Shown piece by piece: positions 1 through 7,366 of a DNA stretch of 64,000 bases. How positions within the stretch are numbered: the first letter of the stretch is position 1; every line of letters starts with the position of its first letter. Both the position numbers and the translations under genes were made by a program. The notes under the pieces were generated by a model. That model did not search any database and was not told the DNA's origin. It was given only the letters and a program-made list of their open reading frames with translations. The stretch is from JABDQZ01 sp963801985. Its GTDB lineage: Bacteria > Pseudomonadota > Gammaproteobacteria > Chromatiales > Chromatiaceae. Where the stretch lies: NCBI GenBank assembly GCA_963801985.1, contig CAWDGV010000002.1, positions 124,001 to 188,000 of the forward strand, in the 5' to 3' direction.

Positions 1-791
1 GCTTTGTTGCCGAAATGGTCAAGGCTTTACAGCATGGCACAATGGATGACTTTAAAAGACGCTACCGTTCCCTTAACGCGCTCTTAATCGATGATATTCA
101 GTTTTTTGCAGGCAAAGAACGTTCCCAGGAAGAATTTTTTCATACTTTTAACGCGTTATTTGAATCCCAGCAACAGATCATAATGACCAGTGACAGTTTT
201 CCCAAGGAATTGAATCTTGAAGAAAGACTGAAATCACGTTTTGGCTGGGGTCTAACGGTTGCAATTGAGCCGGCAGACCTGGAAACACGCGTGGCCATTT
301 TAAAATCAAAATCCATGCAACTTTTCCATATTGAATTACCCAATGATGTTGCCTTCTTCATTGGCAAACGAGTGCGCTCTAATATTCGGGAACTTGAAGG
401 TGCGTTACGATCAATTATTGCCATGGCCCAGTTTACCGGCCATGAAATCACGATTGATTTTGCCAAAGATGCGTTGAAGGATATGATTGCTGCCCAGGAT
501 AAGCTGGTCACAATTGAAAATATCCAGAAAACAGTCGCAGAATATTTCAATATCAGAACTTCGGACCTGACTTCTTCAAAAAGGAGTCGTACCATTGCCA
601 GGCCAAGACAAATCGCCATGACCCTGGCAAAAGATTTAACCAATCACAGCCTGCCTGAAATTGGCGGGGCTTTTGGTGGCCGTGACCATACAACAGTTTT
701 GTATGCGACAAGAAAAATTGCAGAATTAAAGGATACCGATACACGTGTCGATGAAGATTATTCAAACCTGTTAAGAACACTCAGTAGTTAA
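1..791 (+). CDS. dnaA: Chromosomal replication initiator protein DnaA, C-terminal part (5' truncated by window)
   Basis: DnaA binds DnaA boxes at oriC and melts the origin as an ATP-dependent AAA+ filament. The frame is open from the first bases of the window (codons from position 3), so about 262 C-terminal residues are present of a protein normally near 450-470. Visible are the Walker B stretch LLIDDIQFFAGK, the sensor region with RFGWGLTVAIEP, the arginine-rich VRSNIRELEGAL helix, and domain IV with the DNA-binding signature around HSLPEIGGAFGGRDHTTV. It ends in the usual RTLSS. It lies first in the dnaA-dnaN-recF-gyrB order. The family assignment is certain; the missing N-terminus is simply outside the window. 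Confidence 0.98.
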   Translation, partial: FVAEMVKALQHGTMDDFKRRYRSLNALLIDDIQFFAGKERSQEEFFHTFNALFESQQQIIMTSDSFPKELNLEERLKSRFGWGLTVAIEPADLETRVAILKSKSMQLFHIELPNDVAFFIGKRVRSNIRELEGALRSIIAMAQFTGHEITIDFAKDALKDMIAAQDKLVTIENIQKTVAEYFNIRTSDLTSSKRSRTIARPRQIAMTLAKDLTNHSLPEIGGAFGGRDHTTVLYATRKIAELKDTDTRVDEDYSNLLRTLSS

Positions 792-800
792 TGTGAATAA
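792..800 (-). promoter_or_regulatory. DnaA box (TTATTCACA on minus strand)
   Basis: TGTGAATAA on the plus strand is the reverse complement of TTATTCACA, which fits the consensus TTATNCACA. It begins directly after the dnaA stop codon. Confidence 0.6.
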
Positions 801-837
801 CCTGTAGAGACTATGTTACTTAAATTGCCTACTCATT

Positions 838-846
838 TTATCCACA
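838..846 (+). promoter_or_regulatory. DnaA box (TTATCCACA)
   Basis: A perfect match to the high-affinity DnaA box TTATCCACA, 37 bp downstream of the first box and inside the dnaA-dnaN gap. Confidence 0.75.
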
Positions 847-1019
847 ACCTACTGACATCTTATACCGGCATAATACATTGGTTACCAAGCGGTATAATAC
901 ATCGTAACCAATTGATTATTAAAAGGAAGTTTGATTTTATAAACAGAACACCAGGCCCTTAATAACAATAACAATCTTTTAAATACATAAAATATTTATA
1001 TTTATATAGGATGGAAAAA

Positions 1020-2123
1020 ATGGTCATTAACACAAATCGTGATGATCTATTGAAATCTTTACAACAGGTTTCAGGCGTTGTTGAAAGAAGACAAACATTA
1101 CCAATACTCGCTAATGTACTTTTTAACATTCGCAAGAATATGCTATTCATTACAGCAACAGATCTTGAGGTAGAGTTAAAGACTCAGGCAGAAGTGCAAT
1201 GCGATGAAGATCTGGATTTAACTATTCCTGCACGTAAATTGCTTGATATCTGTAAAGCCTTACCGGATGGTGCAGATATTTCAATCAATATTGATGACCA
1301 GCATGTCACTCTAAAATCAGGAAGAGGGCGTTATACCCTGGGGATATTACCCGCTCAGGATTTTCCTAATGTTGAACCCAGTACACTTGCAGACCGTATC
1401 GTTGTTAATGAAAAAACACTAAAGTTTCTTATCGATAAAACGCAGTTTGCAATGGCACAGCAGGATGTTCGCTATTATCTGAACGGTATGTTGTTGGATA
1501 TCAGTGATAAGATTTTCAGAACAGTCGCAACAGATGGTCATCGTCTGGCTTTAGCCCAGGTTGAGATGGAAGAGGGTAACGAGATTACCACTCAAATAAT
1601 CCTGCCTCGCAAAGCAGTTATTGAACTTTCCCGACTGCTTAGCGATTCTGATGACGAGGTCATCATTGAAATCGGCAGTAACCATATCCGGATGAGTTTT
1701 ACCAACGGTGTCGTTTTTATATCAAAACTGATCGATGGTCGTTTTCCTGATTATCAAAGAGTCATGCCAGCAGGGCAGACAGAGATTGCTTCGGCTGATA
1801 GACAGGAACTGAAACAGGCCTTGCTGCGTGCATCAATTCTTTCGAATGAAAAGTATCGCGGCATACGTTTCAAGATAGCAGAGAACAGTCTTGAATTACT
1901 TGCACATAATCCAGAACAGGAAGAGGCTGAAGAAGTTGTCGAAGTAAACTACAGTGGTCCTGAATTAACCATCGGATTTAACGTTGGTTATTTAACAGAC
2001 GTTTTAAATGTTGTCGATACTGACACTGTAAATATTGCCCTGGTAGATTCCAACAGTAGCTGCCTGATTACATCAGATGATTCCGATAACTGTAAATATG
2101 TTGTTATGCCTATGAGACTTTAA
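1020..2123 (+). CDS. dnaN: DNA polymerase III subunit beta (sliding clamp)
   Basis: The beta clamp encircles DNA and tethers polymerase III and other enzymes. The protein has the N-terminal LLKSLQQVSGVVERRQTLPILANVL pattern in shorter form (LPILANVLF), the GRFPDYQRVMP motif in the third domain, and the C-terminal VMPMRL that forms the peptide-binding end. I chose ATG 1020 over ATG 1011: AGGATGGA at 1008-1015 is a sensible ribosome-binding site for 1020 but abuts 1011, and 1020 gives 367 residues, close to the usual 366. A rho-independent terminator follows at 2152-2180, so recF may need its own promoter or read-through. Confidence 0.98.
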   Translation: MVINTNRDDLLKSLQQVSGVVERRQTLPILANVLFNIRKNMLFITATDLEVELKTQAEVQCDEDLDLTIPARKLLDICKALPDGADISINIDDQHVTLKSGRGRYTLGILPAQDFPNVEPSTLADRIVVNEKTLKFLIDKTQFAMAQQDVRYYLNGMLLDISDKIFRTVATDGHRLALAQVEMEEGNEITTQIILPRKAVIELSRLLSDSDDEVIIEIGSNHIRMSFTNGVVFISKLIDGRFPDYQRVMPAGQTEIASADRQELKQALLRASILSNEKYRGIRFKIAENSLELLAHNPEQEEAEEVVEVNYSGPELTIGFNVGYLTDVLNVVDTDTVNIALVDSNSSCLITSDDSDNCKYVVMPMRL

Positions 2124-2151
2124 CAACAACATTTACTAGTAAGGATTTATT

Positions 2152-2180
2152 AATAGGCAGTTACGACTGCCTATTTTTTT
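2152..2180 (+). terminator. Rho-independent terminator between dnaN and recF
   Basis: Ten-base-pair stem AATAGGCAGT/ACTGCCTATT with a TACG loop, followed by a run of T residues to 2180. It lies 28 bp after the dnaN stop and just before recF, so it probably attenuates recF expression relative to dnaN. Confidence 0.85.
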
Positions 2181-2204
2181 GCATTACATTTATATTTTTT
2201 GCAG

Positions 2205-3263
2205 ATGATTGAAGAAATTTCTTTAACAAATTTTCGTTGTTTTTCTGAAATACAAATTAATTTTTCAGCTGGCATTAATTTGCTTACTGGCATTAATGGC
2301 AGTGGAAAAACTTCAATTATTGAAGCGCTTTACCTATTAGGAAGAGGACGCTCATTTAGAACCAACTTTTTATCTGACATGATTTGTAGAGGGAAAGATT
2401 CCTCAATTGTATTTATGAGAGGACAATCCCTGGAATTACCTCTTCGAATTGGATGTGAAATTAACAGGTCATCACTTGCCATACGGGTAAACAATCAGCA
2501 GGTTAAAAAGCGATCGTTGTTACTTGATGCTCTACCATTACAGATCATCACACCAACATCTCATGAATTAATTGATAGTGGGCCTTCTTTTCGGAGAAAG
2601 TTCATTGATTGGGGATTGTTCCACGTGGAACAATCTTATCGTCAGAATTGGAGTTTTTTCCGAAGAGTTTTAAAACAGCGCAACCAGTTGTTAAAAACCA
2701 ATGCCAGGGAAACTACAACAAACTGGGATTTAGAGTTTGTACGATACGCAGAAATTTTAAATAGTTACCGTGATTCTTATTTTTCTGAACTGGAGCCATT
2801 TTTTATCCAGATTCAGGAAAAATTATTAGGATCAAAATTTGCTGATATTGAATATTATCCTGGCTGGAATATAAAAATGGGCTTATCCAGTGAATTGGAT
2901 CGGTTGCGTAAACGCGATCAACTTTCCGGCTGGACAAATTGTGGTCCTCATAAAGCAGATCTTAAATTTCTCTTTGGTCACTCTCAACGAAATGTTTTAT
3001 CGAGAGGCCAGCAGAAAATGCTAGTTTTTTCACTTCAAATAGCCCAGTGTTTACATTTATGGAAATCCCTGGACCAGGCTCCTTTATTGTTGATTGATGA
3101 TATTTCTTCGGAACTAGACACCGTTAATTTGAACCGCTTGTTTGATGTTATTCGGGAGTTGGGTTTTCAGTGTATTGTTTCTTCTATCGACTCTGACAAA
3201 ATCAATCCGGAATATGTTTCATCAGTGTTCCACGTGGAACACGTGGAAGGTGAAATAAATTAA
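2205..3263 (+). CDS. recF: DNA replication and repair protein RecF
   Basis: RecF is an SMC-like ATPase that, with RecO and RecR, loads RecA at single-strand gaps. The protein has Walker A GINGSGKT at residues 29-36, the ABC signature LSRGQQKM, and Walker B PLLLIDDISSELD near the C-terminus. Length is 352 residues, normal for the family. ATG 2205 is preferred to an in-frame TTG at 2199 because the family begins close to this methionine. Unusually, the coding sequence contains two perfect TGTTCCACGTGGAACA palindromes (2617-2632, 3226-3241), which encode the repeated peptide FHVE at mid-protein and at the very C-terminus. Confidence 0.97.
   Translation: MIEEISLTNFRCFSEIQINFSAGINLLTGINGSGKTSIIEALYLLGRGRSFRTNFLSDMICRGKDSSIVFMRGQSLELPLRIGCEINRSSLAIRVNNQQVKKRSLLLDALPLQIITPTSHELIDSGPSFRRKFIDWGLFHVEQSYRQNWSFFRRVLKQRNQLLKTNARETTTNWDLEFVRYAEILNSYRDSYFSELEPFFIQIQEKLLGSKFADIEYYPGWNIKMGLSSELDRLRKRDQLSGWTNCGPHKADLKFLFGHSQRNVLSRGQQKMLVFSLQIAQCLHLWKSLDQAPLLLIDDISSELDTVNLNRLFDVIRELGFQCIVSSIDSDKINPEYVSSVFHVEHVEGEIN
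2617..2632. other. parS: parS-type centromere site 1 (inside recF)
   Basis: TGTTCCACGTGGAACA is a perfect 16-bp palindrome, extended to 20 bp (2615-2634) by flanking AT. It matches the ParB recognition sequence family (TGTTNCACGTGNAACA), including the form used in pseudomonads. parS clusters lie close to oriC, and this one is within 2 kb of dnaA. Confidence 0.85.
3226..3241. other. parS: parS-type centromere site 2 (3' end of recF)
   Basis: A second perfect TGTTCCACGTGGAACA, 609 bp from the first, in the last codons of recF. It is followed at once by a further half-repeat ACGTGGAA (3241-3248), so CACGTGGAA occurs almost in tandem. Confidence 0.85.
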
Positions 3264-3322
3264 GGTCTGGTGAGTGTAATAACGGTATAATAAAAAAGTT
3301 ATTTATAAGGAGAATTATCTGA

Positions 3323-5740
3323 ATGTCTGAATACGATTCCTCGGCTATTAAAGTATTAAAAGGGCTAGATGCAGTTCGTAAAAGGCCTGGTATGTACATC
3401 GGGGATACTGATGATGGTACAGGACTGCACCACATGGTATTTGAAGTCGTCGACAATTCAATTGATGAAGCGCTTGCAGGACATTGCTCTGAGATTAAAG
3501 TTACGATTCACGAAGATAATTCAGTCACAGTTTCAGATGATGGACGTGGTATCCCGGTAGGTTTACATCAAGAGGAGAATCGTTCAGCGGCCGAAGTCAT
3601 TATGACTGTTTTGCATGCCGGTGGTAAGTTTGATGATGATTCTTATAAAGTATCGGGCGGGCTTCATGGCGTTGGTATCTCGGTAGTTAATGCCTTGTCA
3701 GCGGAACTGGAGTTAACCGTTTACCGTGAAGGTAAGAAACATTACCAAATGTATAAAATGGGCGAACCGCAAGAGCCACTGAAAGTAATAGCTGACTCAG
3801 AAAAAACAGGAACAACAGTTAGGTTTCTACCCAGTGTGGAAATTTTTAGAGATATTCACTTTCACTACGATATTTTAATGAAAAGACTCAGGGAGCTTTC
3901 ATTTTTAAACTCCGGTGTACGTATCGTATTAAGGGATTTACGTGAAGATAATAAGGAAGATGTGTTTGAATACGAGGGCGGTATAAAGGCATTCGTAGAG
4001 CATTTAAACAAGAATAAAACACCCTTGAATAACTCAGTGGTCTATTTTACTTCTGAAAAAGACCATGTGGTTGTTGAACTTGCCATGCAGTGGAATGAGT
4101 CTTACCAGGAAAATATTTATTGTTTTACCAATAATATTCCACAGAAAGATGGTGGAACACACCTTGCCGGTTTTCGTGGTGGCCTGACGAGAACATTAAA
4201 TAACTATATTGAACAGGCAGGCCTGGCAAAGAAACAGAAAGTGAATACAACAGGTGATGATGCACGCGAAGGCTTAACCGCTGTTTTATCAGTTAAGGTA
4301 CCAGATCCAAAATTTTCCTCCCAGACCAAAGATAAGCTGGTTTCTTCCGAGGTAAAAAGTATCGTTGAAAGCCTGGTTACGGAAAAATTTAACGAGTTTC
4401 TTCTGGAGTCACCGGCGGAAGCTAAAATTATAGCCGGTAAAATGGTTGATGCTGCCCGTGCAAGGGAAGCCGCCCGCAGGGCAAGGGAAATGACGCGCCG
4501 GAAGGGTGTTCTTGATATCGCCGGTTTGCCAGGCAAGTTAGCCGATTGTCAGGAGAAAGATCCAGCGCAGTCAGAACTGTACCTGGTGGAGGGTGACTCT
4601 GCTGGTGGCTCTGCGAAGCAGGGTAGGGACAGACGTACCCAGGCTATACTTCCCCTGAAAGGAAAAATACTTAACGTAGAAAAAGCCCGTTTTGACAAAA
4701 TGTTATCTTCAGCTGAAGTGGGTACGTTAATTACTGCGCTTGGTTGTGGTATAGGGCGTGAAGAATTCAACCCGGATAAATTACGTTATCATCGAATTAT
4801 CATCATGACGGATGCAGATGTTGATGGTGCTCACATTCGTACTCTGCTGTTGACATTCTTTTATCGACAGATGGCCGAGTTGATTGAGCGTGGTTATGTT
4901 TATATTGCGCAGCCACCGCTATACAAGGTAAAAAAAGGTAAACAGGAAACCTATATCAAGGATGATGTTGAATTGAATCAATACCTGTTGAATACAGCCC
5001 TTGATAATGCAGCACTGCATGTGTCAGCAGATACCCCCGGAATAAAAGGCACAGCTTTGTATGATATGTCCGTAGAGTATATTGCAGTACGCGATATTAT
5101 CCGGCGCCTGGCAAAAAAATATGATCATAAACTGGTTGAAAATTTCATGTTTATGACAAAGGTTAGTAATGACTCACTTACAGTCGAAGGGCTGAATTCA
5201 TGGCTTTCTGAATTAGAAAAACGTCTTAATGCTGATATGGGGCCTTCTGATCGTTACAGTTTGCACCTGGAACATACCGATGCATCGGAAGAAATCGTAG
5301 ACATGTCTATAGGTATAGACCGGAAAGTCCATGGCATCTCCAACGAACGATTCCTGCCGATGTCTTTCTTCGAGAGTGCAGATTATAAAAAGATTATCAG
5401 CATGGGCGAAAAACTACAGGGTCTGTTCGCTGAAGATGCCTACGTAGCCAAAGGCGAGAAAAAGAAAGCGGTGACAGATTTTAAATCTGCGCTTGACTGG
5501 TTAATGGAAGAAGCCAAGCGTGGACAGCATATCCAGCGCTATAAAGGTCTCGGGGAAATGAATCCGGAACAGCTTTGGGAAACCACCATGAATCCTGAAT
5601 CAAGAAGACTTTTACAAGTAAGGATTGAAGATGCAATTGGTGCGGATCAAATATTCACTACCCTGATGGGTGATGAAGTTGAACCACGTCGGGAGTTCAT
5701 CGAGAAGAATGCTTTAACCGTTGAGAATCTGGATATCTAG
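3323..5740 (+). CDS. gyrB: DNA gyrase subunit B
   Basis: GyrB is the ATPase half of gyrase, which introduces negative supercoils. The order is an N-terminal GHKL ATPase (VVDNSIDEALAGHC with the catalytic-site Glu/Asn, and a GGLHGVGISVVNALS loop), the transducer lysine loop QTKDKLVSSEVK, the TOPRIM domain with EGDSAGGSAKQGR and DADVDGAHIRTL, and the C-terminal QRYKGLGEMNPEQLWETT. Length is 805 residues against 804 in E. coli. AAGGAGA at about 3308-3313 is a good ribosome-binding site. Residues around the TOPRIM core show no obvious quinolone-resistance substitution, though this is only a motif-level reading. Confidence 0.99.
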   Translation: MSEYDSSAIKVLKGLDAVRKRPGMYIGDTDDGTGLHHMVFEVVDNSIDEALAGHCSEIKVTIHEDNSVTVSDDGRGIPVGLHQEENRSAAEVIMTVLHAGGKFDDDSYKVSGGLHGVGISVVNALSAELELTVYREGKKHYQMYKMGEPQEPLKVIADSEKTGTTVRFLPSVEIFRDIHFHYDILMKRLRELSFLNSGVRIVLRDLREDNKEDVFEYEGGIKAFVEHLNKNKTPLNNSVVYFTSEKDHVVVELAMQWNESYQENIYCFTNNIPQKDGGTHLAGFRGGLTRTLNNYIEQAGLAKKQKVNTTGDDAREGLTAVLSVKVPDPKFSSQTKDKLVSSEVKSIVESLVTEKFNEFLLESPAEAKIIAGKMVDAARAREAARRAREMTRRKGVLDIAGLPGKLADCQEKDPAQSELYLVEGDSAGGSAKQGRDRRTQAILPLKGKILNVEKARFDKMLSSAEVGTLITALGCGIGREEFNPDKLRYHRIIIMTDADVDGAHIRTLLLTFFYRQMAELIERGYVYIAQPPLYKVKKGKQETYIKDDVELNQYLLNTALDNAALHVSADTPGIKGTALYDMSVEYIAVRDIIRRLAKKYDHKLVENFMFMTKVSNDSLTVEGLNSWLSELEKRLNADMGPSDRYSLHLEHTDASEEIVDMSIGIDRKVHGISNERFLPMSFFESADYKKIISMGEKLQGLFAEDAYVAKGEKKKAVTDFKSALDWLMEEAKRGQHIQRYKGLGEMNPEQLWETTMNPESRRLLQVRIEDAIGADQIFTTLMGDEVEPRREFIEKNALTVENLDI

Positions 5741-5750
5741 TATCGCGATG

Positions 5751-5776
5751 ACCAGGCTCAAGCAATTGAGTCTGGT
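5751..5776. terminator. Hairpin between convergent gyrB and plsC-like gene
   Basis: ACCAGGCTCAA (5751-5761), a GCAA loop and TTGAGTCTGGT (5766-5776) form an 11-bp stem with one G-T wobble. It sits in the 17-bp gap between the two convergent genes and overlaps the stop of the minus-strand gene. There is no T tract, so intrinsic termination is uncertain. It could act as an mRNA 3'-end stabiliser for both transcripts. Confidence 0.4.
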
Positions 5777-6483
5777 AGATTGGCGACCTGTCCTTCGATC
5801 CAGTTTTCTACAGTCTGCATGATTTCACTGGCAGTTTTACCTTCAGTTAAAATCGCTTCACCTATCACAACTTCTATGGTCCCGGGATATTTATTCAGGC
5901 CGCGTCTTCGCCAGAAAACACCCGCATTGTGAGCAATTGGAATGACAGGATAACCTGCCTTTTCTGCCAGCATGCCTCCACCAATACCGTAACGTTTTTT
6001 TGTACCGGGTGCGACCCGCGTGCCTTCAGGAAAAATAATAACGTTGCGATTTTGTTTCAGTCGTTGAATACCTTGTTTGATAACCTGTTTAATTGCCTTA
6101 CGGCCAGACTTTCTGTCAATAGCAATGGGATTGACAACGGCCAGGGCCCATCCAAAGATGGGTACAAACATTAATTCACGCTTCAATACCCATGCCTGTT
6201 TTGATGGTAACAACCCTCGCAAGGCCATTGTTTCCCAGGCTGACTGGTGCTTCGACATAATGATGCAGGGACTTTCCGGGATATTATCAAAACCGGTAAT
6301 TTTGTAATTTAAATTACAGGTCAGTCGTAACAGCTGGAGGTTGGTACGGCCCCAGGCATTGGCAATTTTTGAGTTGATTTCAAAGGGCAGAACCCAGCCA
6401 AAGATGGCCATGATCAAACCGAAGAAGGTCGTACTGATAACCATTAAAATGAAAAAAACAGTAGATCGAATCGTAATAAACAT
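5758..6483 (-). CDS. 1-acyl-sn-glycerol-3-phosphate acyltransferase (PlsC family)
   Basis: Likely transfers an acyl chain to lysophosphatidic acid at the inner membrane. It has an N-terminal hydrophobic segment (about residues 5-30), block I SKHQSAWET (H79 to E84, with the Glu variant of HX4D that is common in this gammaproteobacterial subfamily) and block III FPEGTR (151-156). The frame is open to 6564, but that would run 71 bp into gmhB. ATG 6483 gives 241 residues, begins just before the membrane segment and follows the gmhB stop by 10 bp. It is the last gene of the glyQ-glyS-mazG-gmhB operon, a common position. Substrate preference cannot be told from sequence. Confidence 0.88.
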   Translation of the reverse strand: MFITIRSTVFFILMVISTTFFGLIMAIFGWVLPFEINSKIANAWGRTNLQLLRLTCNLNYKITGFDNIPESPCIIMSKHQSAWETMALRGLLPSKQAWVLKRELMFVPIFGWALAVVNPIAIDRKSGRKAIKQVIKQGIQRLKQNRNVIIFPEGTRVAPGTKKRYGIGGGMLAEKAGYPVIPIAHNAGVFWRRRGLNKYPGTIEVVIGEAILTEGKTASEIMQTVENWIEGQVANLPDSIA

Positions 6484-6493
6484 GGCTATTGTA

Positions 6494-7030
6494 TTAATCG
6501 CTAAGTAAGGAAGACACCGCATCGGATAAATTATCAAACACCGGGATGTTTGATGAGTCATCAAGCGCTTTTTCAGTTTTTAGACCTTTACCTGTTCTTA
6601 CCAGGATAGGGGAGGCACCAGCCAGCCGGGCAGCCTCGATGTCTGAATGAGTGTCACCAATAAAGGGTACATTTTCCAGAGAAGTTGAAAAGCGTCGGGC
6701 TATCTGAAGTAAAAGTCCGGGAGAAGGCTTTCTGCAACTGCAGTTATCGGCAGGAGAATGCGGACAGAAAAAAATCCCATCAACATGGCCTCCAGCCTGG
6801 TTGACGAGCAAATGCATTTTTTCATGCATCGCATTTAATGTGGATATATCGAAATAGCCCCTGGCGATACCAGACTGGTTGGTAGCAACCGTTACCGTGT
6901 AACCGGCATGATTAAGTCTTGCGATGGCTTCGATACTGCCAGGCACAGGTATCCATTCATCAGGTGACTTGATGTATTCGTCTGAGTCGTGATTAATGAC
7001 TCCATCACGATCAAGTATGACCAGTTTCAT
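6494..7030 (-). CDS. gmhB: D-glycero-beta-D-manno-heptose-1,7-bisphosphate 7-phosphatase
   Basis: A HAD-superfamily phosphatase of ADP-heptose synthesis for the lipopolysaccharide inner core. The nucleophile motif DRDGVIN carries D7 and D9; TNQSG is motif II; the zinc-binding insert CPHSPADNCSCRKP distinguishes GmhB from histidinol-phosphate phosphatases in general; GDTHSDIEAA is motif IV. Length is 178 residues, as expected. Its ATG overlaps the stop of the upstream MazG-like gene (ATGA, 7027-7030), so the two are translationally coupled. It sits between glycyl-tRNA synthetase genes and plsC, a recurrent gammaproteobacterial arrangement. Confidence 0.95.
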   Translation of the reverse strand: MKLVILDRDGVINHDSDEYIKSPDEWIPVPGSIEAIARLNHAGYTVTVATNQSGIARGYFDISTLNAMHEKMHLLVNQAGGHVDGIFFCPHSPADNCSCRKPSPGLLLQIARRFSTSLENVPFIGDTHSDIEAARLAGASPILVRTGKGLKTEKALDDSSNIPVFDNLSDAVSSLLSD

Positions 7031-7365
7031 TCCATATCCCGGAATTCAGAAACACGGATTTTTCCATTGATAATACGGGATTTCCTTTGCATCAACTTGT
7101 CCATCTTTTTCCAGAATGCCGCATTTAAATCAAACTCAGCAGCTATACCGGTACCCATTACCAAAATCAGTAAATCAGCCACTTCTTCTGCTAGTAAGTC
7201 CTTACTTTTTCCCTTGGTCACACAGGACGAGACTTCGCCAAGCTCTTCGGCCATAAGTGCTACACGGTAATTGAGTTCTTCGCCACCATTTTCCCTGAAG
7301 TTATGTTTGTCATGGAAAGCCTGTACGGCAGCCAGCATTTGTTGCCAGGAATCTACATTTGCCAT
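7027..7365 (-). CDS. MazG-like nucleotide pyrophosphohydrolase family protein
   Basis: A small all-alpha protein of 112 residues with the metal-binding pattern of the MazG/dUTPase-like superfamily: EELGE in helix 2 and EEVADLLI in helix 3. Such proteins hydrolyse nucleoside triphosphates, often non-canonical ones, to monophosphate and pyrophosphate. The substrate here is unknown. It starts one base after the glyS stop and overlaps gmhB by four bases, so it is an integral member of the glyQ operon. A second, unrelated-looking MazG-type gene lies at 51005-51364. Confidence 0.8.
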   Translation of the reverse strand: MANVDSWQQMLAAVQAFHDKHNFRENGGEELNYRVALMAEELGEVSSCVTKGKSKDLLAEEVADLLILVMGTGIAAEFDLNAAFWKKMDKLMQRKSRIINGKIRVSEFRDME

Positions 7366-7366
7366 G

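Larger units (their letters stand above)
792..1019. other. dnaA-dnaN intergenic region, candidate oriC-like segment
   Basis: This 228-bp gap holds two DnaA boxes (792-800 on minus, 838-846 on plus). It also holds an imperfect direct repeat of about 21 bp (866-887 and 890-910, sharing CGGyATAATACAT and TAACCA-like ends), then a very AT-rich stretch from about 911 to 1007. DnaA boxes beside an AT-rich unwinding-like tract next to dnaA are the usual ingredients of a bacterial origin, and some pseudomonad-type origins lie here. Two boxes are few for an oriC. The gap may instead be a dnaN promoter region under DnaA control, and the main origin may lie upstream of dnaA, outside the window. Confidence 0.45.

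Noticed and set aside
140..643. 167-codon open frame antisense to dnaA
   Set aside because: It lies wholly opposite a conserved DnaA domain, has no ribosome-binding site, and shows no protein-like composition.
852..898. Sigma-70 promoter for dnaN around TATAAT 893-898
   Set aside because: A perfect -10 hexamer is present, but no acceptable -35 lies 16-18 bp upstream and there is no extended -10.
6494..6564. Extended N-terminus of the PlsC-like protein overlapping gmhB
   Set aside because: The extra 27 residues are not like the family and would overlap gmhB by 71 bp; the ATG at 6483 fits better.
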